64,000 bases of DNA, taken from NCBI RefSeq assembly GCF_030816855.1, contig NZ_JAUSYK010000001.1:1054001-1118000 (forward strand), in the 5' to 3' direction. The notes beneath the pieces are model-generated. The model was not told where the DNA came from. It worked only from the letters and a program-made list of their open reading frames with translations, and did no database searches. Shown here piece after piece: positions 46,768 through 56,168 of this stretch (the stretch's first letter is position 1; the number at the start of each line of letters is the position of its first letter). The translations under genes and the position numbers were made by a program. The DNA comes from Arthrobacter sp. B3I4 (GTDB lineage Bacteria > Actinomycetota > Actinomycetes > Actinomycetales > Micrococcaceae).

Positions 46768-47017
46768 CTAGCCCGAGCCGCCGTGCAGGCGCTGGGTAGG
46801 GGTGCGCAGTTCGCGGGCCAGGAACCGGTACAGCCCGACGGCCAGGGATACCAGACCCAGGACCAGGAATTTGATCAGGAGCACAGCAAGGGCAACCGCG
46901 CCGGTGATGAGCAGCAGCAGGCCAAGGGGGACCAGCAGGGGCAGATAGATGAGGAAGGCGCCGAACACCGCCGCGAGGTAGCCGCGCTGCGTATGTCATG
47001 ATCGTGGCCTGATCCAT
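46768..47017 (-). pseudogene. Small three-helix membrane protein, probable frameshift
   Basis: The ATG at 47017 follows AGGAT and starts MDQATIMTYA. The hydrophobic body (QRGYLAAVFGAFLIYLPLLV, then VPLGLLLLITGAVALAVLLI and a basic tail) lies in the next frame. The span is 3n+1. If intact, translation could instead begin at GTG 46968 (66 residues), but no ribosome site precedes it. No family is recognised. Confidence 0.45.
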
Positions 47018-47246
47018 CGAAAATCCTGTCGAAAAGACACGGCGTCGGCGGTGCTGCACGGCGATAGATTGTTAATAGCACCGCCCTATCGGACCAGCAA
47101 GAGCCCGCGGAATCCGCCCTGAGAGGAACGCCTTCCCTTCCAAGCATCCGGACGTAAACTGACATTCGAACCACCGGGGGAACCGTGCGAGATGCGGCGG
47201 GAACCGTGCGCCACGACGGGTAATCCGCGCATGAACTGGAGGCCGG

Positions 47247-48983
47247 ATGCTCTGGAAACTGCTCGTCCAATACCTGCGGCCGCAGCGCAGGCTGTTGCTC
47301 GCCGTCGTCGTCTTCCAGCTGGCCGCGTCTATCGCCTCGCTCTACCTGCCCACGTTGAACGCCGACATCATCGATAACGGCGTGGCGCGCGGGGACACGG
47401 ACTACATACTACGCACCGGCGGTGTGATGCTGATGATCACCCTGTTGCAGATCGCCTGCACCATTGCTGCCGTCTACTTCGGTGCGAAGGCCGCGATGGC
47501 GCTGGGCCGGGACGTGCGCGGGGCGATCTTCACCCGGGTGGCCGAGTTCTCCGAGCAGGAAGTCACCCGGTTCGGCGCGCCCAGCCTGATCACCCGCTCC
47601 ACCAACGACGTCCAGCAGGTCCAGCAGTTGGTGCTGATGTCCGCCACCCTGATGGTCACCGCCCCCATGCTGAGCATCGGCGGCGTCATCATGGCCATCC
47701 GGCAGGACGTGCAGTTGTCCTGGCTGATCGCCGTCAGCGTGCCGGTGCTCCTCATCGCTGTGGGCTTGATCGTCTCCCGGATGGTGCCGCTGTTCCGGCT
47801 GATGCAGACCCGGATCGACACGGTCAACCGGGTGCTGCGTGAACAGCTCACCGGCATCCGCGTGGTCCGCGCGTTCGTGCGTGAGGACATCGAGACCGCG
47901 CGCTTTGGCCGGGCCAACGAGGACGTCACGGACACCGCGCTGCGCGCCGGGCGGCTGATGGCGCTCGCGTTCCCCACCGTGATGCTGGTGCTCAATGTCT
48001 CCTCCGTGGCGGTGATCTGGTTCGGCGCGTTCCGGATTGAGGACGGCTCCATGCAGGTGGGCACGATGATCGCGTTCCTGAGCTACCTGATGCAGATCCT
48101 GATGTCCGTCATGATGGCCACCTTCATGGCGATCATGATCCCGCGCGCGGCCGTTTCCGCGGACCGGATCGGCGCGGTGCTGGGCACCGAGTCCAGCGTC
48201 CGGCCGCCCGTGCATCCGGTCAGCATCTCCGGTGCCGCCCGCGGTGAGCTGGAGATGCGCGACGTCGGATTCGCCTACCCGGGTGCGGAGGCGCCGGTCC
48301 TCTCGGACGTGGACTTCACTGCCCGAGCCGGGCAGACGACGGCGATCATCGGGGCCACCGGGTCGGGCAAGACCACGCTGGTGAACCTGATGCCGCGGCT
48401 CTTCGATGCGACCTCCGGGTCTGTGCGGATCGACGGCGTGGACGTCCGCGAGCTGCACCCGGACCTGCTCTGGGGGCACATTGGCCTGGTCCCGCAAAAG
48501 CCCTACCTGTTCTCCGGCACGGTGCGCAGCAATCTGCTCTACGGCAAGCCGGACGCCTCCGAGGAGGAACTCTGGCAGGCGCTGGCGATCGCCCAGGCCG
48601 AGGACTTTGTCCGTGAGATGGAGGGCGGCCTGGACGCGCCGATCTCGCAGGGCGGCACCAACGTCTCCGGCGGGCAGCGGCAGCGGATCGCGATCGCCCG
48701 GGCGCTGGTGAAGCGACCCGAGCTGTACATCTTTGACGACTCGTTTTCCTCGCTGGACACCGCCACGGATGCTCGGCTGCGGCAGGCGCTCAAGGACCAC
48801 ACCGCCGGTGCGACGCTGGTGATCATCGCCCAGCGGGTGTCCAGCATCGCGGTCGCTGACCAGATCCTGGTGCTCGACGACGGCAGGATCGTCGCGCACG
48901 GCACGCACGAGGAGTTGCTGGAGACCTCGGAGACGTACAACGAAATTGTGAACTCCCAGCTGGCAGCGGAGGAAGCGGTATGA
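47247..48983 (+). CDS. ABC exporter half-transporter, subunit 1 (degenerate site)
   Basis: The 578-residue protein has six membrane helices (about 15-310) fused to a nucleotide-binding domain. That domain has Walker A GATGSGKTT, signature NVSGGQRQRIAIARAL and Walker B LYIFDDSFSSLD, where Asp replaces the catalytic Glu. QRVSSIAVADQILVLDDGRI follows. GGAGG lies just before the ATG. It overlaps the next ABC gene by four bases. The pair matches heterodimeric drug or lipid exporters of the TM287/288 and BmrCD kind. Confidence 0.93.
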   Translation: MLWKLLVQYLRPQRRLLLAVVVFQLAASIASLYLPTLNADIIDNGVARGDTDYILRTGGVMLMITLLQIACTIAAVYFGAKAAMALGRDVRGAIFTRVAEFSEQEVTRFGAPSLITRSTNDVQQVQQLVLMSATLMVTAPMLSIGGVIMAIRQDVQLSWLIAVSVPVLLIAVGLIVSRMVPLFRLMQTRIDTVNRVLREQLTGIRVVRAFVREDIETARFGRANEDVTDTALRAGRLMALAFPTVMLVLNVSSVAVIWFGAFRIEDGSMQVGTMIAFLSYLMQILMSVMMATFMAIMIPRAAVSADRIGAVLGTESSVRPPVHPVSISGAARGELEMRDVGFAYPGAEAPVLSDVDFTARAGQTTAIIGATGSGKTTLVNLMPRLFDATSGSVRIDGVDVRELHPDLLWGHIGLVPQKPYLFSGTVRSNLLYGKPDASEEELWQALAIAQAEDFVREMEGGLDAPISQGGTNVSGGQRQRIAIARALVKRPELYIFDDSFSSLDTATDARLRQALKDHTAGATLVIIAQRVSSIAVADQILVLDDGRIVAHGTHEELLETSETYNEIVNSQLAAEEAV

Positions 48984-51070
48984 GCAAGGTCGAGTCCCCG
49001 ACGGCGGGCGGCGGCCCGGGCGGCTCGCGCGGCGCGGGCGGGGCCCGCGGCGCGGGCGGGGCCGCAGCGGGCGGAGAGCCGCGCTCCGGTGCCGGCGCAC
49101 CCGGGGCTGCGCAGGAGGCCCCGCTGCGGATTCCCCGGCCGCGCGGCGGCCCCGGCCACGGCGGCCCGTTCGCCGGGATGAACGTCCCTGCCGAGAAGGC
49201 GATGAACTTCGGCCCGTCCGCGGAGCGGCTGCTCGGCGAACTCCGCCCCGAACGGCTCTGGCTGGCGCTGGTACTGGCCCTCGCCGTCGTGAGCGTGGCG
49301 CTTTCGGTGATCGGGCCGCGTCTGCTCGGTGAAGGGACCAACCTGATCTTCGCCGGCGTCGTGTCCAAACAGCTGCCCGCCGGGGTGAGCAAGGCGCAGC
49401 TGATCGCGCAGCTGCGGGCCGCGGGGGAGAACCAGAAAGCGGACATGCTCAGCGCCATGGCGCTCACGCCCGGCACCGGCATCGACTTCGCCGCGCTGTC
49501 CTCGGTGCTGCTGTGGGCGCTGGTGCTGTACGTGCTGGCGTCGGCGTTTATGTGGATGCAGGCATATATCCTCAACGGCGTGGTGCAGCGGACCGTGTAC
49601 CGGCTGCGCGAACGGATCGAGGCGAAGATCAACAGGCTGCCGCTGCGCTACTTCGACACCGTGCAGCGCGGCGAACTGCTCAGCCGGGTGACCAACGACG
49701 TTGACAACATCTCCCAGAGCCTGCAGCAGTCCATCAGCCAGGCGGTGACCTCGCTGCTGACCGTCGCCGGGGTGCTGGTGATGATGGTCATCCTGTCGCC
49801 GACGCTGGCGATCATCGCCCTGGTGACCATCCCGCTGACCCTGGTGACGACTGCGCTGATCGCCAAGCGCTCACAGAAACTGTTCGTGGCGCAATGGAAG
49901 AACACCGGCGAGCTGAACGGCCAGATCGAGGAGACCTACACCGGACACGCGCTGGTGAAGGTCTTCGGCCGGCAGCGCGAGGTGGAGGAAACATTCCGAA
50001 AGAAGAATGTGGAGCTGTACCAGGCCAGCTTCGGTGCGCAGTTCATTTCCGGGCTGATCATGCCGGCCATGACGTTCATCGGGAACCTGGTTTACGTGGG
50101 GATCGCTGTGGTGGGCGGGCTGCAGGTGGCGTCCGGGGCGATGCAGCTGGGCGATGTGCAGGCGTTCATCCAGTATTCGCGGCAGTTCACCCAGCCGCTG
50201 GCCCAGCTGGGCTCGATGGCGAACCTGCTGCAGTCCGGCGTGGCCTCGGCCGAGCGGGTGTTCGAGCTGCTGGACACTGAGGAGCAGTCGCCTGACCCGG
50301 TTCCGGCCGTGGCACCCGACGGCGGGCGGGGGCGGCTGGTGTTCGAGGACGTGTCCTTTGCCTACTCTCCGGACAAGCCGCTGATCTCTTCGCTGTCTCT
50401 GGTGGCGGAGCCGGGGCAGACCGTGGCGATCGTGGGGCCGACCGGGGCAGGCAAGACCACGCTGGTGAACCTGATGATGCGCTTCTACGAGCTCGATGCC
50501 GGGCGGATCACGTTGGACGGCGTGGATGTCGCGGCGATGTCCCGGCACGAGCTGCGGTCGCGGATGGGCATGGTGCTGCAGGACACCTGGCTGTTCGGCG
50601 GGACCATCCGGGACAACATCGCCTACGGCCGGCCGTCGGCCACGGAAGCGGAGATCCTGGAGGCGGCGAAGGCGACCTACGTGGACCGGTTCGTGAAGTC
50701 CCTGCCGCAGGGCTATGACACCGTGCTCGACGACGAAGGTTCCAATGTCTCGGCGGGGGAGAAGCAGCTGCTGACGATCGCCCGGGCATTCCTGGCCCGG
50801 CCGTCGGTGCTGATCCTGGACGAGGCTACATCGTCTGTGGATACCCGGACCGAGGTGCTGGTGCAGAAGGCGATGAGCGCGCTGCGGTCCGACCGCACCT
50901 CGTTCGTCATAGCCCACCGGCTTTCCACCATCCGCGACGCCGACCTCATCCTGGTGATGGAAGCCGGCCAGATCGTGGAGCAGGGGACTCACGCGTCATT
51001 GTTGGAGGCCGGTGGCGCGTACGCCGCGCTGTACGAGGCGCAGTTCGCGGCTCCCGTGGCGGAGGTCTAA
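48980..51070 (+). CDS. ABC exporter half-transporter, subunit 2 (consensus site)
   Basis: The 696-residue protein has a Gly/Ala/Arg-rich disordered N-terminus of about 70 residues and a six-helix domain. The loop between helices 1 and 2 is enlarged, at about 110-165. The NBD has Walker A GPTGAGKTT, signature NVSAGEKQLLTIARAF (degenerate SAGE for SGGQ) and normal Walker B VLILDEATSSVD. With its partner it forms one consensus and one degenerate ATP site. Substrate is probably a hydrophobic drug, peptide or lipid. Confidence 0.93.
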   Translation: MSKVESPTAGGGPGGSRGAGGARGAGGAAAGGEPRSGAGAPGAAQEAPLRIPRPRGGPGHGGPFAGMNVPAEKAMNFGPSAERLLGELRPERLWLALVLALAVVSVALSVIGPRLLGEGTNLIFAGVVSKQLPAGVSKAQLIAQLRAAGENQKADMLSAMALTPGTGIDFAALSSVLLWALVLYVLASAFMWMQAYILNGVVQRTVYRLRERIEAKINRLPLRYFDTVQRGELLSRVTNDVDNISQSLQQSISQAVTSLLTVAGVLVMMVILSPTLAIIALVTIPLTLVTTALIAKRSQKLFVAQWKNTGELNGQIEETYTGHALVKVFGRQREVEETFRKKNVELYQASFGAQFISGLIMPAMTFIGNLVYVGIAVVGGLQVASGAMQLGDVQAFIQYSRQFTQPLAQLGSMANLLQSGVASAERVFELLDTEEQSPDPVPAVAPDGGRGRLVFEDVSFAYSPDKPLISSLSLVAEPGQTVAIVGPTGAGKTTLVNLMMRFYELDAGRITLDGVDVAAMSRHELRSRMGMVLQDTWLFGGTIRDNIAYGRPSATEAEILEAAKATYVDRFVKSLPQGYDTVLDDEGSNVSAGEKQLLTIARAFLARPSVLILDEATSSVDTRTEVLVQKAMSALRSDRTSFVIAHRLSTIRDADLILVMEAGQIVEQGTHASLLEAGGAYAALYEAQFAAPVAEV

Positions 51071-51274
51071 GGGGCGTTAGGCTGCGGGAAGCTAATGACG
51101 GAGGGCTTCAACGCTCCTAAAATTTGCAGTGCAAGGCGCGGGCCGGAAACGGCGGGTAACAACCTGGACTAGTGCGCTGGCCGTGTTGGGCGCAAGGCTC
51201 CCCGGAGTCATACCGGTGATCCAGGTGGCCCGTGCCCTGCCCTAGTCGCTGCCGGGCCACGGCAGGCAGACCTG

Positions 51275-51301
51275 TTGAAGCGCCGAGCCTCTGTCTAGAC
51301 T
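51275..51301 (+). promoter_or_regulatory. Promoter of the acidic hypothetical gene
   Basis: TTGAAG (51275-51280) and TAGACT (51296-51301) are 15 bases apart, slightly short, giving a leader of about 44 nt. The rest of 51071-51351 shows no coding signal. Confidence 0.45.
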
Positions 51302-51351
51302 TGAATTGCGCCCGAGCAGACGCACGAATTCTTCTCGAAAGGGCAAGGATC

Positions 51352-51864
51352 ATGACAGACCGCAGCGACTCCGAATCGCCGGAAGAGGCACCCCAAAAAC
51401 CGGCATCGGGCAAACACGAGGCCCTGGGCGGGCCGGCTGAAGGTATCAACCAAGACGCTGTGTCCCAGGACCAGCAAATGTCGTCCGGCTTCGACGCCCT
51501 GGCCGATGATTCCCGCAGCGGTGCGGACGTCCGCGAAGCGGTCAACGTCGCGGAGGCGGGCACCAGCGCGGAAGGCGACCATGCGCATCCGGAACGGGCC
51601 AAGAGCGGCGAGGCGCCCGTCGAGCAAGTCTACAACGATCCGGCAATGACGGAGGGACAGCGGACCGGAACCGGCGCCGCAACCTCGGCCGCCGGCGCTG
51701 CGCCCGGACCATCCCCGGCTGAGGCGGGATCCGGCGGCGCTCAGTCCGTTGTCGGCGCCCGGGAGTCGGACCGACGCGCCGCCGGTGAGCCGCCGGCTGC
51801 AGGGCCGCCCTTCGAAACGGGGGAGTCTGGCCAGCAGGCAAAACAGCAGGGCCACTCCGAGTGA
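51352..51864 (+). CDS. Acidic, disordered hypothetical protein
   Basis: The 170-residue protein is Ser/Glu/Gly/Ala-rich with no predicted fold (MTDRSDSESPEEAPQKP; VYNDPAMTEGQRTG). AAGGAT precedes the ATG. It has a style similar to the small acidic protein at 39901-40140 and to stress-associated disordered proteins. No family is recognised. Confidence 0.65.
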   Translation: MTDRSDSESPEEAPQKPASGKHEALGGPAEGINQDAVSQDQQMSSGFDALADDSRSGADVREAVNVAEAGTSAEGDHAHPERAKSGEAPVEQVYNDPAMTEGQRTGTGAATSAAGAAPGPSPAEAGSGGAQSVVGARESDRRAAGEPPAAGPPFETGESGQQAKQQGHSE

Positions 51865-51893
51865 GGGCCTAGCGCCGACCCGGCGCCGTCGGG

Positions 51894-51909
51894 GGCAAGG
51901 ATGCTTGCC
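51894..51909. terminator. Short hairpin at convergent junction
   Basis: GGCAAG and CTTGCC (6 bp, GATG loop) lie between the acidic gene and nagA. A short T-containing run follows on the plus strand. It is weak evidence for a terminator. Confidence 0.4.
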
Positions 51910-51986
51910 TCAGTTTGTGCGGACTCGTCTGGTCTTGCGCGGCGAGCGCTGCCGCGAGGCCGGTCCGAGGTGTGGCACCGCGCAGA

Positions 51987-53165
51987 TCAGCGAGTGAAGA
52001 GGCAGCGTCCTGCCGCGTACGTGGCGCTGATCTTCCAGTCGGAGTCGAATAAGGCAAGGTCGGCTTCGTATCCCGGTGACAGCAGCCCCAGGGTGTCCTG
52101 CAGGTTTAGCAGCCGGGCTGGAGCGAGAGTCAACGCTTCAACCACAGCATTCTGGCCAATGTTGTTGCTAATCCCCAGTCGCAGCGCGTTATCGAGCGTC
52201 AGCGTGGAACCGGCCAGTGTGCTTGTTCCCGCCAAGACCGCCCTGCCATCGCCAGCTTCGACGTGCAGTTCGCCGAGTAGATAGGATCCGTCCGGCGCGC
52301 CGGCAGCGGCCATGGCGTCGGAAACGAGCACCACCCGGCCGGCCGCAAGCCGGAACACCATGGCAGCTACTCGCGGATGGACATGGATGCCGTCCAGGAT
52401 GAGCTCCATATAGGCGTCCCGATCGAGGGCGGCGATGATGGGACCGGGTTCTCGGTGGTGGATCCCTGGCATGGCGTTGAACGCGTGAGTCAGCATCGTT
52501 GCGCCTGCCTCGAAAGCGGCGAGGGAAGTCTCGTAGCTCGCCTCCGTATGTCCGATGGCGACGCGCACCCCGGCCCGGGAGAACTCTCCGATCGCCTCGA
52601 AAGCTCCTGGCTGGTCCGGGTCAATCGTGACCTGCCGCAGTGTTCCACGGCCCGCCTCAATGAGCTGACCGATGTCGGTGTCCGCGGGAGCGACCAGATG
52701 CTGCGCGCTATGGGCTCCTCTCCGTTCCTTGGCAAGAAACGGCCCTTCCAGGTGACTGCCCAGAACCAAAGGCGATGTAGCGGCGAGCTCAGCGACCATT
52801 CTGAGGTTGGCCATGAGTTCGGGTACGGGGTTGGCCACAAAACTCACGACGGCGCGGGTGGTCCCATGGGTGTGGTGGGCTGCCAGCGCCGCCATGATGG
52901 CCTGCGGGCCCTGTTCGTTGCTGTACGTACCACCGCCGTGGAAGTGGACATCGATGAACCCGGGCGTGACATACCCGCCCCGGCCCTCCACCACGGCCGT
53001 CAAAGGAACAGCGGCGCTCTGCCACGAATCACCCTGTCCCAAGTCCTGGATTCGGCCAGCGGCCACGCTGATCCACGCGTTCTCAATGGTCTTGGTGGCG
53101 TCGACGGCTGTGACATCCCGGATTAAGAAGGATTTGTCGTCGATATGTGAAGGTCGGTCGTTCAT
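51987..53165 (-). CDS. nagA: N-acetylglucosamine-6-phosphate deacetylase
   Basis: The 392-residue amidohydrolase has VTPGFIDVHFHGGGT (metal His pair), LGSHLEGPFLA (Glu), AIGHTEASYE, LTHAFNAMPGIHHREPG and LVSDAMAAAG (catalytic Asp). It removes acetate from GlcNAc-6-P, giving GlcN-6-P for cell-wall synthesis or catabolism. It is the last gene of the predicted muropeptide-recycling operon. Its ATG overlaps the preceding MFS stop (TAATG). Confidence 0.94.
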   Translation of the reverse strand: MNDRPSHIDDKSFLIRDVTAVDATKTIENAWISVAAGRIQDLGQGDSWQSAAVPLTAVVEGRGGYVTPGFIDVHFHGGGTYSNEQGPQAIMAALAAHHTHGTTRAVVSFVANPVPELMANLRMVAELAATSPLVLGSHLEGPFLAKERRGAHSAQHLVAPADTDIGQLIEAGRGTLRQVTIDPDQPGAFEAIGEFSRAGVRVAIGHTEASYETSLAAFEAGATMLTHAFNAMPGIHHREPGPIIAALDRDAYMELILDGIHVHPRVAAMVFRLAAGRVVLVSDAMAAAGAPDGSYLLGELHVEAGDGRAVLAGTSTLAGSTLTLDNALRLGISNNIGQNAVVEALTLAPARLLNLQDTLGLLSPGYEADLALFDSDWKISATYAAGRCLFTR

Positions 53166-54434
53166 TAGTCTGCATTCTTCTCTGCCGAGGGCTCGGGCGG
53201 TGACTTTTTATGGACGGTCAGGGGCGCTATGAGTGCCGTCAGAAAGGCGGCCGTAACTAGGATCCGGGAGGCTCCCGGGCGCAAGGTGACCGAGAGGAGC
53301 ACGGCCGGAATGCCTGCCCCGCCTGCCGCCCCAATGGCGACCAGCAGCCCGACCGCCTTCTTTGCGTCGTAGATCTTGACCCGGGAGAGCCCAATGCCGA
53401 GAACTAGTGAGTACGTCGGGCCGAGGGACAAGATGGCAACGCCGGAGAAGACCATGGCCAACCCCGGGTTTACCTGCCTGACCAATCCCGCTGCGGCAAA
53501 GCACGCCACGGCCAGTGTGCACGCGACGGTAAGTAGCGCTGACGGAGTCACTGATGACTTGAGTATGCACCATGCCGCATACCGGCCGGCGGCCATCAAT
53601 ACCCAAAATACTGAAGTGCCTGCCGCCGCGGTGTGGGGGTCCAAAGCAAGAACATCCGTCGCGATGACCGCTGACCAGCCCGAGAATACTGTTTCGATGC
53701 CCACGTAGACGAAGAGGGCTGCCGCTACGGGAGCCAGCAGGACGAGCAGGGACTTTGCAGGGGACCCGGTGCGGGTTTCGGCGGCAAGGTTCTCGGGCTC
53801 AGTTTTTCCCGCCTTGGGCACCAGGCGGTGGAAGAGAACCGTGGCCACATGAATGAGCGCAATTGAAGCAAGCAAGGGAGCAGGGCTCGCACCGACTAAG
53901 CCTGAGACGATGAACAGCGGCCCGGCGGCCCCGACGAAGGCAACTGTCCCGGTGAGGGCTGACAAAAGTCTGGCTGTCCCGGCGCGCGGCAAAGACACGA
54001 GCCAGCACACTTCCACTGGCTTCGCATAACCCGAATCCAACGCCGGCGACCATCGCCGACATTGCGAAGGCAGGCCCGTCTGGTGCAAGCGGGAGTGCAA
54101 CGAGAGCAGCAGCTTGAAGTGCCGATCCAGTGCTAAGGACGGCTGACGGCGACATTGCCCGCAGCAGAATTGCGGAGAGCAGCACGCCCGCCATCAGGCC
54201 GAAGAAGAGCGCAGGAACAACACCAAGGTAGTCCGCTGTGGAGGCGTGGACGTTATGGGCGCTAAGGGGAATGCTCGCTGGGATTACGGAAGCCGTACCG
54301 CCCATGCCGGCGAAAGCGGTGAACAGCCCCACCTTTGCAGTCCGCTGTAGCGGTACCTCTGAGGCCGGGTTCAGTCGATTCGGACTCGGGAGGGACGCCC
54401 GAAGGGCGTCATCTCCAACGTTACGGTGGGCCAC
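53165..54434 (-). pseudogene. MFS transporter with single frameshift, in the recycling operon
   Basis: The N-terminal frame covers residues around TAKVGLFTAFAGMGGTASVIP to CEASGSVLARVFAA, five or six helices. Near 53983 (GC-rich GCGCGCCGGG on the minus strand) the frame shifts, and the remaining helices (GTARLLSALTGTVAFVGAAG to VHKKSPPEPSAEKNAD) continue in the next frame to 53165. The total length is 3n+1, so one base is inserted. The start is uncertain: GTG 54434 is chosen as the first plausible start after the upstream ABC stop at 54454. It is probably a sugar or muropeptide permease by context. A sequencing indel must be excluded before calling it dead. Confidence 0.75.
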
Positions 54435-54453
54435 TACGGTAGCGCTTTTGCGT

Positions 54454-56103
54454 TCATGCGCCCGTCTTGGCGGCAGGAATAGCTGCGAGGAGTTCCCGGG
54501 TGTAATCCGCGACGGGGCGGTCGAAGATGTCTGAGGGGCTGCCGCTTTCAATGATTTTGCCGCGCTGCATGACGTGTACCGTGTGGGAGATCATGCGGAC
54601 GACGGCGAGGTCGTGACTGATGAAGAGGTAACTGACGTTTAGCTCTTTCTGGAGCTCCGCCAGCAGGTCCAGCGTCTGGGCTTGAACGAGAACATCGAGG
54701 GCGGAGACGGCCTCATCGAGTACGACAAGTTCGGGAGAGAGCGCTAACGCGCGGGCGATCGCGACACGCTGCCGCTGACCGCCGGAGAGCTCATGGGGCA
54801 GACGCTCAGCAAGGTCTGCAGGCAGGGCGACCTGGTCCAGCAGCTCAAGGCACCTTCTTCGGCGTGCGTCCTTCGTTCCGATGCGGTGCACCCGTAGGGG
54901 CTCAATAATCGATTCGGCGACGGTGTAGCGGGGGTCAAGGGACGCATACGGGTTCTGGAAGACCGGTTGGATCCGGCGGCGGAATGCGAAGAGCTCCCGT
55001 CTGCTCAGGGTTGCGATGTTGGTCCCGGCAAAAAGTATCTGCCCGGTGCTGATCTCCTCCAAGCCGAGCATGAGATTTGCAGTTGTCGATTTGCCGGATC
55101 CTGATTCCCCGACAATTGAGACGGTCTTGCCCCGCGGGATGCTGAAGCTGATGTCGTCGACCGCCGTGAACGTCGTGCCCGCCTTTCCGCTGGATCCACG
55201 GATGGTGAAGGTTTTGCTTAGGTTGCGGACATCCACGATGGTGTCCTCGGCTTCGCCTGGTGGCCGCTGGGCGGTGCTGGCCGGGGTTTCCATGACGAGG
55301 GTTCGGGAGGTCAGGCTTGGCGCGGCCTGCAGAAGGCGTCGAGTGTAATCATCCTGGGGGTTGTTGAGGATGGTGGTTGCGGGGCCGGACTCGACGATCT
55401 GCCCCTGACGCATGACGACGATGGAGTCTGCGCGTTCGGCCGCCAGTGCAAGGTCGTGGGTGATGAGCAACACGGCGGTGTCCATTTGGGCCGTCAGTTC
55501 TTCAAGCCGGTCTAGGATTCGTCTCTGCACTGTCACGTCAAGTGCTGATGTCGGCTCATCGGCAATCAGGAGTCGTGGCCGGCACGCCAGCCCGATTGCA
55601 ATGAGCACACGCTGGCGCATCCCGCCGGAGAATTCATGGGGGTATTGGCTGAGTCTGCGTTCGGGGTCCGGGATGCCGACCATTTTGAGGAGCTCGATGA
55701 CTTCCTCCTGCCCGGTGGCGCCCAAGGGGCGGCCGTGGACTTCCAGCGCTTCCGCGATCTGATCTCCGATGCGCATGAGCGGGTTCAGATTGGACATCGG
55801 ATCCTGGGGCACGAACCCGATTTTGGCGCCGCGGATTGTCATCATTTCCCGGTTGGATGCGTCCGCTAGGTTCGAGCCGTCGAAGTAGATCTCGCCTCCG
55901 GTTATCTGGCCGTTGGAGGGTAGCAGCCGGTTGATGGCCGCTGCGGTCGTGGACTTTCCCGACCCGGATTCACCAACAACGGCCACAGTTTGTCCGGGGA
56001 AGACGTCGAGGGAGACGCCGCGGACAACCGTCACGGGCCGGGCCGTGGTGCCGAATGCGATTGAAAGATTCTTTATGGAAAGGACTGGGGAAGGGGCAGA
56101 CAT
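54454..56103 (-). CDS. Fused double ATPase of an oligopeptide-type ABC importer
   Basis: The 549-residue protein contains two complete nucleotide-binding domains in tandem (DppD-DppF-like). The first has GESGSGKST, FSGGMRQRVLIAIGL and LLIADEPTSALD. The second, from about residue 290, has GESGSGKST, LSGGQRQRVAIARAL and LVVLDEAVSALD. This suits the two-permease importer encoded upstream. GAGAGAGGAA precedes the ATG at 56103. Confidence 0.93.
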   Translation of the reverse strand: MSAPSPVLSIKNLSIAFGTTARPVTVVRGVSLDVFPGQTVAVVGESGSGKSTTAAAINRLLPSNGQITGGEIYFDGSNLADASNREMMTIRGAKIGFVPQDPMSNLNPLMRIGDQIAEALEVHGRPLGATGQEEVIELLKMVGIPDPERRLSQYPHEFSGGMRQRVLIAIGLACRPRLLIADEPTSALDVTVQRRILDRLEELTAQMDTAVLLITHDLALAAERADSIVVMRQGQIVESGPATTILNNPQDDYTRRLLQAAPSLTSRTLVMETPASTAQRPPGEAEDTIVDVRNLSKTFTIRGSSGKAGTTFTAVDDISFSIPRGKTVSIVGESGSGKSTTANLMLGLEEISTGQILFAGTNIATLSRRELFAFRRRIQPVFQNPYASLDPRYTVAESIIEPLRVHRIGTKDARRRRCLELLDQVALPADLAERLPHELSGGQRQRVAIARALALSPELVVLDEAVSALDVLVQAQTLDLLAELQKELNVSYLFISHDLAVVRMISHTVHVMQRGKIIESGSPSDIFDRPVADYTRELLAAIPAAKTGA

Positions 56104-56168
56104 AGTCTGTTCCTCTCTCTTGCTGGGCTGCAGGTAGCTGCGGTCGGAGTTGAAGGCTGGGCGGGCTT

